Shown here piece by piece: positions 1 to 4,225 of a stretch of 5,200 nt of DNA (position 1 is the stretch's first letter; each line of letters opens with the position of its first letter). The DNA lies in assembly GCA_938021685.1 (NCBI GenBank), contig CALIFM010000131.1:1-5200 (forward strand), given 5' to 3'. The notes beneath the pieces were generated by a model. That model worked only from the letters and a program-made list of their open reading frames with translations, did no database searches and was not told the origin of the DNA. Made by a program: the position numbers and the translations under genes. The stretch is from an uncultured Gammaproteobacteria bacterium. GTDB lineage: Bacteria; Pseudomonadota; Gammaproteobacteria; Arenicellales; Poriferihabitantaceae.

Positions 1-110
1 CTGGGTGCAGCGTTGACAGCAGTAGGGACTGCTAGTGCAAGTAGCAAGGACAAGACTGCCCAAAAAGACTTAGCAAAAAAATATTTATTCAATGAGCTAT
101 TCAGCAGCAT
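1..110 (-). CDS. rseB: RseB/MucB sigma-E regulatory protein, N-terminal fragment (signal peptide)
   Basis: This is the 5' end of a minus-strand gene that leaves the window at position 1. Reading from an ATG at 110-108 gives about 36 codons. The product has a short Lys-containing n-region (NKYFFAKSFW), a hydrophobic core (AVLSLLLALAVPTAV) and a likely signal peptidase I site after VNA, so it should be exported. The start overlaps the end of rseA by 14 nt. An in-frame TTG at 92-90 would give a shorter signal peptide closer to the usual length and is an equally good candidate; neither has a clear Shine-Dalgarno sequence. Gene identity rests on position: the exported protein encoded directly after rpoE-rseA is normally RseB/MucB, a periplasmic protein that binds the RseA C-terminal domain and shields it from DegS cleavage. 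No mature RseB sequence is inside the window, so the function is inferred from synteny and the signal peptide. Confidence 0.72.
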   Translation of the reverse strand, partial: MLLNSSLNKYFFAKSFWAVLSLLLALAVPTAVNAAP

Positions 111-681
111 CTGCATTCACAATGCGGGCGTACGCCGCTAAACCGTTAAGCCCTGCTAGACTAGCAAATTCACCGTGCGCCACCACTAAAGCTTGTAATT
201 CTTGTTCAGCAGCATCAAATGCTTGTGTGTCTGTTTTCGCCGCATTACTTGCTAAACCTGCTGCTGGACCATTAGCTTGTTGACTAAAAGGGTTAGTATT
301 AAACAACACCACCGCAAAAAACGATGCTGCCACTGCCCATAGTGCAGCTTTGGCCCCAAAACCAGTACCATCACCGCCTTTCAGTGCAATAACAGTACCA
401 CGATCTATATTCTCATTACCCGCATCCACCGCTTGCAAGTTATTAGGTGCCAGCACTGCAGGCTCTTCCTCTAAGGCAGCCGCTACTTTATCAGCAAGTG
501 TATCCTTTGCATTAACAGGCGTAACATGCTCACCTTGCAACACAGCACGCACCATGTGCATGCGTTGCCATTGCGCTTGTGCCTCTGCATCGCTTAGCAG
601 CCAATCAACGGCTTCAGCGTCAGTAGGCAGATCACCAGTTTGGCCATCAATAAGGTCAGATAATTTTGGGTTCATGGTCAT
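97..681 (-). CDS. rseA: Sigma-E anti-sigma factor RseA/MucA
   Basis: This is a single-pass inner-membrane anti-sigma factor that sequesters RpoE until regulated proteolysis (DegS, then RseP) releases it. From the ATG at 681-679 it is 194 residues. Residues 7-75 form the cytoplasmic RseA_N-like domain, with the family-typical opening LSDLIDG, a W-x-R-x-H-M-V-R-A-V segment (38-47) and ALEEEP at 69-74. One membrane helix spans about 111-128 (KAALWAVAASFFAVVLFN). The periplasmic part is short and ends in a HGEFASLAGLNGLAAYARIV-like tail (169-188), which resembles the C-terminus of MucA-type proteins. The frame stays open to a TTG at 741, but I prefer the ATG at 681 because conserved sequence begins just after it; a second ATG at 675 is also possible. 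The gene lies downstream of rpoE and upstream of rseB on the same strand. Ribosome-binding sequence is weak. No zinc-binding anti-sigma motif (HxxxCxxC) is present, as in other RseA/MucA proteins. Confidence 0.9.
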   Translation of the reverse strand: MTMNPKLSDLIDGQTGDLPTDAEAVDWLLSDAEAQAQWQRMHMVRAVLQGEHVTPVNAKDTLADKVAAALEEEPAVLAPNNLQAVDAGNENIDRGTVIALKGGDGTGFGAKAALWAVAASFFAVVLFNTNPFSQQANGPAAGLASNAAKTDTQAFDAAEQELQALVVAHGEFASLAGLNGLAAYARIVNADAAE

Positions 682-701
682 TGTTACTTTGTGTTGCGTA
701 T

Positions 702-761
702 ATAGTCTATAAAACCGCCAATAAGTTCCGTTTTCAAGCAAATAAGCCCTATTTAAGTTCC
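702..761 (-). promoter_or_regulatory. Two GGAACTT motifs at the rpoE/rseA junction; candidate internal sigma-E promoter for rseA
   Basis: On the minus strand the heptamer GGAACTT, which matches the -35 consensus of sigma-E promoters, occurs exactly at 761-755 (overlapping the rpoE stop codon) and again at 729-723, 32 bp apart. The second copy is followed after 16 nt by GACTAT-like sequence (707-702), a partial match to the sigma-E -10 element (GTCTAA/TCTGA). Initiation about 7 nt further on would leave a leader of roughly 15 nt before the rseA ATG at 681. The first copy has only a poor -10 candidate (CTTGA at 738-734). The motifs are seen directly; promoter function is inference. I found no other exact copy of this heptamer on the minus strand of the window by eye. 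Confidence 0.4.
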
Positions 762-1331
762 TACATAAGGCTGCATCGCCTCATCAATATGTTCACGCGC
801 TCTAAAAATACGCGAACGCACCGTGCCAATCGGGCAGTCCATAATTTGCGCAATCTCTTCGTAGCTCATACCCTCTAGCTCACGAAGCATGATGGCTTCT
901 TTAAGGTTTTCCGGCAAATTAGCAATTGATTTTGTAATCACAGCCGCTAACTCATCATTCATCGCACTGGCTTCAGGTGTGTTGAAATCAGCAAATTTGG
1001 CGGCTTGGAAGCTGTATTGCACTTCATCTAAGTCGTAATCTTGTGCAGGTGGGCGGCGCTTAGCGGCCATTAAGTGGTTTTTTGCCGTATTAACCGCAAT
1101 GCGATATAACCACGTATAAAATGCGCTTTCGCCTCTGAAATTAGGTAAGGCGCGATAAGCTTTAATAAATGCTTCTTGGGACACATCCTCTCGTTCCATT
1201 GGGTCACGGATAAACCGGCCAATTAGCACAAGAATACGTTGCTGGTATTTGCTTACCAACAAATTAAACGCCTGTTTATCGCCTTGTTGCACCCGCTTAA
1301 CAAGGCTTAGATCCAACTCTTGTTCAGTCAT
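753..1331 (-). CDS. rpoE: RNA polymerase sigma factor RpoE (sigma-E/AlgU)
   Basis: This is an ECF sigma factor of the RpoE/AlgU group that directs transcription of the envelope-stress regulon and usually of its own operon. It has 192 residues, the normal length for the family (E. coli RpoE is 191). Region 2 covers about residues 9-90 and contains the core-binding and -10-recognition signatures DVSQEAFIKAYRAL (49-62), FRGESAFYTWLYRIAVNTAKN (65-85) and the following KRRPP. Region 4 covers about 130-182, with the helix-turn-helix SYEEIAQIMDCPIGTVRSRI (156-175) and FRARE. These segments are nearly identical to E. coli RpoE as I recall it. The start is the ATG at 1331-1329; a TTG one codon upstream (1334) is less likely. 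The gene leads the rpoE-rseA-rseB operon and is divergent from nadB. The ribosome-binding site is poor (TAAGCC before the start). In cells the protein is held inactive by RseA at the membrane. Confidence 0.97.
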   Translation of the reverse strand: MTEQELDLSLVKRVQQGDKQAFNLLVSKYQQRILVLIGRFIRDPMEREDVSQEAFIKAYRALPNFRGESAFYTWLYRIAVNTAKNHLMAAKRRPPAQDYDLDEVQYSFQAAKFADFNTPEASAMNDELAAVITKSIANLPENLKEAIMLRELEGMSYEEIAQIMDCPIGTVRSRIFRAREHIDEAMQPYVGT

Positions 1332-1380
1332 CAAGGCTTAGTTTTGTTTTACAAAAATGTAGACGCACAATAGTTAGTAG

Positions 1381-1409
1381 TCAGACTCGTTGTTTTAGGC
1401 ATTAGTTGG
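1381..1409 (-). promoter_or_regulatory. Sigma-E-type promoter of rpoE (autoregulatory)
   Basis: On the minus strand CCAACTA (1409-1403) is followed after 17 nt by TCTGA (1385-1381). This resembles the sigma-E consensus GGAACTT-N15/16-GTCTGA: the AACT core of the -35 and the whole TCTGA -10 are kept, while the flanking -35 bases differ. Initiation would fall near 1375, giving a leader of about 43 nt before the rpoE ATG. Autoregulation from a sigma-E promoter upstream of rpoE is well known in this family. The imperfect -35 suggests a moderate promoter, but strength cannot be judged from sequence alone. The leader is too short to hold an equivalent of the enterobacterial rseD leader peptide. Confidence 0.6.
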
Positions 1410-1417
1410 CTTATAAT
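1390..1417 (+). promoter_or_regulatory. Sigma-70-type promoter of nadB
   Basis: A perfect TATAAT -10 hexamer lies at 1412-1417, preceded after a 16 nt spacer by TTGTTT at 1390-1395, which is only a partial -35 (TTG kept). Initiation near 1424 would leave a leader of about 14 nt before the nadB ATG at 1438. The element overlaps the divergent rpoE promoter between 1390 and 1409. I saw no clear repressor operator (for example a NadR-, NrtR- or NadQ-type palindrome) in the gap. Confidence 0.55.
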
Positions 1418-1437
1418 CATACTATATTTTAAATTGC

Positions 1438-3036
1438 ATGAACATGACCGAAACCGTTGAAAGCCCTATATTAATTGTAGGCAGTGGCCTTGCGGGCCTG
1501 ACTTTAGCACTTAAGCTTGCTAAGCATAATTATAAAGTTGCCCTTTTGTCGAAGAAAGACATCGATGCTGGCTCTACGCCCTATGCACAAGGCGGTATTG
1601 CTGCCGTTCTGGACGATGAAGACTCATTTGACTCACATATTGAAGACACCCACATCGCAGGCGCGGGCTTATGTAGCGAAGAAACGGTCGACTTTGTCAT
1701 CAAACGCGGACCAGAAGCCATCCAATGGTTGATAGACGAAGGGACGGAATTCACTAAAGAAAACGGCGAGTATCATCTTACTCGCGAAGGTGGTCACGCT
1801 CATCGCCGAATTATCCACGCAGCCGACGCCACTGGCCGAGCTATTCATGACACCCTCGCTGCTCAATGCATCAAGCACCCTAATATCAGCTTATACACCA
1901 ATCATGTTGCAATTGACTTAATCACATCGAATAAGCTTGGCATCGCCGGCACCAATCGTTGTTTAGGCTTGTATGCGCTAGACACACAAAAAAACAAAGT
2001 AGTCACCTTTAAGGCAGGACGCGTGGTCATAGCCACGGGCGGCTATAGTAAAGTTTATCTCTACACTTCTAATTCTGACACATCAACAGGCGACGGCATT
2101 GCGATGGCTTGGCGTGCCGGTTGCAGCGTTGGCAATTTGGAGTTCAATCAGTTTCACCCCACTTGTTTATATCACCCACACGCCAAATCCTTCCTTATTT
2201 CTGAGGCAGTGCGAGGTGAAGGCGGCAAGCTTATCTTGGCAAATGGCGAGCCATTTATGCAAAATCACGATGAGCGCGGCGAACTGGCCCCGCGCGACAT
2301 TGTGGCCCGCGCCATTGACTACGAAATCAAGAAAAGCGGTGAAGAGTGCGTCTACCTTGATATCACTCATCGCCCGGCGGACTTCATCACCAGTCACTTC
2401 CCGACGATTCATGCGCGCTGCTTGGAGTTCGGGCTAGATATGACTAAAGAGCCGTTGCCTGTAGTACCAGCCGCTCATTTCACTTGCGGTGGTATCCACA
2501 CGGACTTAAAAGCACGCACCAACTTGGCGCATTTGTATGCCATTGGCGAATGCACCTTTACTGGGTTACATGGCGCTAACCGTTTGGCTAGCAACTCTTT
2601 ATTAGAGTGCGTGGTATTTGCCGACGCTGCTTTCAATGATATTGTGAAAAATCACGACAGTATCGAACTAATAAACGCGAAATTACCGCAATGGGACGAA
2701 AGCCAAGTAACGGACCCAGACGAGCAAATAATCGTAGCGCATAACTGGGAAGAGCTGCGCCGCTTTATGTGGGACTACGTGGGCATTGTACGCACCAGCA
2801 AACGTTTGGAACGCGCCATGCACCGCATCAATTTATTGCAAGAAGAAATTCAAGAATACTACGGCAACTTTAAGGTAAACAACGATCTAATTGAATTGAG
2901 AAACCTAGTGCAAGTTGCTGAATTAATTGTGAAAAGTGGCATGGACCGCAAAGAAAGTCGCGGCTTACATTACACGCTAGATTACCCTGAGGCCCTGCCT
3001 GATGATCAAGCTACCGATTCAATTTTGACACCGTAG
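1438..3036 (+). CDS. nadB: L-aspartate oxidase NadB
   Basis: NadB oxidises L-aspartate to iminoaspartate using non-covalently bound FAD, with oxygen or fumarate as electron acceptor. It is the first step of de novo NAD synthesis; NadA then makes quinolinate. The 532-residue length fits the family (540 in E. coli). The N-terminus holds the dinucleotide-binding fold (VGSGLAGL, 14-21), then STPYAQGGIAAV (46-57), TREGGHAHRRIIHAADATGR (115-134), EFNQFHP (235-241), RGEGG (259-263), LAPRDIVARAI (283-293), HFTCGGI (347-353) and TGLHGANRLASNSLLE (375-390). Residues equivalent to the E. coli catalytic set are present: Glu117, His240, Arg286 and Arg382. The C-terminal helical domain carries RTSKRLERAMHRI (452-464) and KESRGLHYTLDYPE (505-518). 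Where SdhA has its FAD-linking His, NadB has Thr in GSTPYAQGG, consistent with non-covalent FAD. The start is the ATG at 1438 (a second ATG at 1444 is possible); neither has a Shine-Dalgarno sequence. It is divergent from rpoE and converges on sdhE. Confidence 0.97.
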   Translation: MNMTETVESPILIVGSGLAGLTLALKLAKHNYKVALLSKKDIDAGSTPYAQGGIAAVLDDEDSFDSHIEDTHIAGAGLCSEETVDFVIKRGPEAIQWLIDEGTEFTKENGEYHLTREGGHAHRRIIHAADATGRAIHDTLAAQCIKHPNISLYTNHVAIDLITSNKLGIAGTNRCLGLYALDTQKNKVVTFKAGRVVIATGGYSKVYLYTSNSDTSTGDGIAMAWRAGCSVGNLEFNQFHPTCLYHPHAKSFLISEAVRGEGGKLILANGEPFMQNHDERGELAPRDIVARAIDYEIKKSGEECVYLDITHRPADFITSHFPTIHARCLEFGLDMTKEPLPVVPAAHFTCGGIHTDLKARTNLAHLYAIGECTFTGLHGANRLASNSLLECVVFADAAFNDIVKNHDSIELINAKLPQWDESQVTDPDEQIIVAHNWEELRRFMWDYVGIVRTSKRLERAMHRINLLQEEIQEYYGNFKVNNDLIELRNLVQVAELIVKSGMDRKESRGLHYTLDYPEALPDDQATDSILTP

Positions 3037-3062
3037 AGCTAACCAACATTAATCAAGCCCTT

Positions 3063-3326
3063 TCAGGCTAATTCTTCACGCGACTTTATCAGCGAAACAA
3101 TTTCCTGCAGGCTTTTATCTGGCGGTAAAGCTACGTCATTTAACCAATCATAGATATCAGGATCAGCTTGCTCTAGCAAAGAAACAAATTGCCCTTGCTG
3201 GGCAGTTGTCAGATCAGCAAAACACGCATGCAAAAAACCTTGCAGGATAGTGTCGAGCTCTTTAGTGCCGCGGCGACAGCGCCAAGCTAGCAGGTTTAAA
3301 TTGTAGGCTTCAGGCGTGTCTGTCAA
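3063..3326 (-). CDS. sdhE: FAD assembly factor SdhE (succinate dehydrogenase flavinylation factor, YgfY/CptB family)
   Basis: This is a small soluble cytoplasmic protein (87 residues; E. coli SdhE has 88) that binds the flavoprotein subunit of succinate dehydrogenase and promotes covalent attachment of FAD. The family signature is clear: WRCRRGTKELD (15-25) contains the RGxxE motif that contacts the flavoprotein, followed by LLEQADPDIYDWL (50-62), equivalent to LLECDDPDLFNWL in the E. coli protein. The only usable start in this frame is TTG at 3326-3324: the frame has an upstream stop at 3350-3348, no ATG or GTG before the conserved region, and no evident Shine-Dalgarno sequence. It begins 17 nt after the sdhB stop codon and is probably the last gene of the sdh operon, which matches its job. 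It was once described as the antitoxin CptB, a role now generally considered secondary to the flavinylation function. Confidence 0.94.
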   Translation of the reverse strand: MTDTPEAYNLNLLAWRCRRGTKELDTILQGFLHACFADLTTAQQGQFVSLLEQADPDIYDWLNDVALPPDKSLQEIVSLIKSREELA

Positions 3327-3343
3327 AACGAAGCAGGCAAAGC

Positions 3344-4162
3344 TTACTTACGCTCAACCAGTTTTTGCTTGATCTGCGAAATAGCTTTGCCCGGGTTCAA
3401 GCCCTTGGGGCAGGTGTTAGTGCAGTTTAAGATAGTATGGCAACGAAACACCTTAAAGGCATCATCCAACTCATCCAAACGCTCGCCTGTGGCCTCGTCG
3501 CGGCTATCAGCAATCCAGCGATAGGCTTGCAACAACGTAGCAGGACCTAAGTAACGATCGCCGTTCCACCAATAGCTAGGGCATGAAGTACTGCAACAGG
3601 CGCATAGGATACACTCGTATAAGCCATCCAGCTTTTTACGGTCTTCTTTAGACTGCAAGCGCTCGCGGTCTGGCGGTGTGGCTGATTGAGTTTGCATCCA
3701 CGGCTTAACTGAAGCGTATTGGGCATAAAAGTGGCTTAAGTCAGTAACTAAATCACGCACTACTTCTTGATGAGGCAGAGGGTAAACATTAATTTCTCCC
3801 TTCACGTCAGCAATTGCCTTAGTGCATGCCAAGGTATTCGTGCCATCGATATTCATCGCACAGGAACCGCAAATACCTTCGCGGCAAGAGCGGCGAAAGG
3901 ATAGCGACGAGTCGACTGAATCTTTAATATATAACAACGCATCGAGCACCATTGGGCCGCATAAATTAGCATCAATCTCATAACGATCAATGGTCGGTCC
4001 TTGGCTATCATCAGCCGGCTCACCGTCTAGACCATCTGGCGAATAACGATACACATTCAGCACAATGATATTGGCATCAGCGCCCTTCTTGACCGCAGAA
4101 GGCCCAGTATATCGCTTGCCCTCTTTAACAATTGAATTTTTAGGAAGTCGAAATTCAGCCAT
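3344..4162 (-). CDS. sdhB: Succinate dehydrogenase iron-sulfur subunit SdhB
   Basis: This is the iron-sulfur subunit of complex II, which carries electrons from the FAD of SdhA to ubiquinone at the inner membrane. It has 272 residues, longer than E. coli SdhB (238) because of an N-terminal extension of about 34 residues (MAEFRLPKNS onward). The ferredoxin domain binds [2Fe-2S] through Cys93, Cys98, Cys101 and Cys113. All four ligands are Cys, whereas E. coli has Asp at the third position. The C-terminal domain holds [4Fe-4S] ligands Cys184, Cys187, Cys190 and Cys251, and [3Fe-4S] ligands Cys194, Cys241 and Cys247. CPSYWW (194-199) includes the Trp near the quinone site. The extension and the ICGSCAMNIDGTNTLACTK segment resemble alphaproteobacterial and mitochondrial SdhB rather than the E. 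coli type. The start is the ATG at 4162, supported by the family-typical MAEFRLPKNS opening. It lies 63 nt after sdhA and 17 nt before sdhE. Confidence 0.97.
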   Translation of the reverse strand: MAEFRLPKNSIVKEGKRYTGPSAVKKGADANIIVLNVYRYSPDGLDGEPADDSQGPTIDRYEIDANLCGPMVLDALLYIKDSVDSSLSFRRSCREGICGSCAMNIDGTNTLACTKAIADVKGEINVYPLPHQEVVRDLVTDLSHFYAQYASVKPWMQTQSATPPDRERLQSKEDRKKLDGLYECILCACCSTSCPSYWWNGDRYLGPATLLQAYRWIADSRDEATGERLDELDDAFKVFRCHTILNCTNTCPKGLNPGKAISQIKQKLVERK

Positions 4163-4211
4163 GATCTTATCTAGTTTGACCTTTTAAGAATCGTTTATAT
4201 CTAATTGATTT

Positions 4212-4224
4212 TATGCTTAGCATA
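4212..4224. repeat. 13-bp inverted repeat between sdhA and sdhB
   Basis: TATGCT-T-AGCATA is a perfect 6-bp inverted repeat around one central base, starting one base after the sdhA stop codon in the 63-nt sdhA-sdhB gap. The one-base centre makes it a poor RNA hairpin unless inner pairs open, and no T-run follows, so it does not look like a terminator. It could be a protein-binding palindrome, a weak 3'-end stem, or chance in AT-rich sequence. Confidence 0.3.
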
Positions 4225-4225
4225 T

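Noticed and set aside
350..712. Open frame of 120 codons on the plus strand across rseA
   Set aside because: It is antisense to a well-supported gene, has low-complexity Ser/Ala/Thr composition typical of a shadow frame, and shows no recognisable domain.
682..741. N-terminal extension of RseA starting from TTG at 741 (MLENGTYWRFYRLY...)
   Set aside because: It precedes the conserved start of the anti-sigma domain, uses a rare start codon, and overlaps the candidate sigma-E promoter; the ATG at 681 or 675 fits the family better.
1332..1380. Equivalent of the enterobacterial rseD leader peptide ahead of rpoE
   Set aside because: The predicted leader is only about 43 nt and contains no start codon with a usable short reading frame.
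1515..1534. An 11-nt match (TATGCTTAGCA) shared between nadB (minus strand) and the sdhA-sdhB palindrome
   Set aside because: It is short, AT-rich and not palindromic in nadB; most likely chance.
1535..1540. CAACTT on the minus strand inside nadB as a distal rpoE sigma-E promoter
   Set aside because: No TCTGA-like -10 element is found 15-17 nt downstream, and the site lies in conserved coding sequence.
2099..2437. Open frame of 112 codons in another plus-strand frame within nadB
   Set aside because: nadB is intact and strongly conserved across this stretch; the alternative frame shows no family signature.
3056..3069. Possible hairpin AGCC-CTTTCA-GGCT at the nadB/sdhE junction as a terminator
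   Set aside because: The stem is only 4 bp and no T-run follows on either strand.
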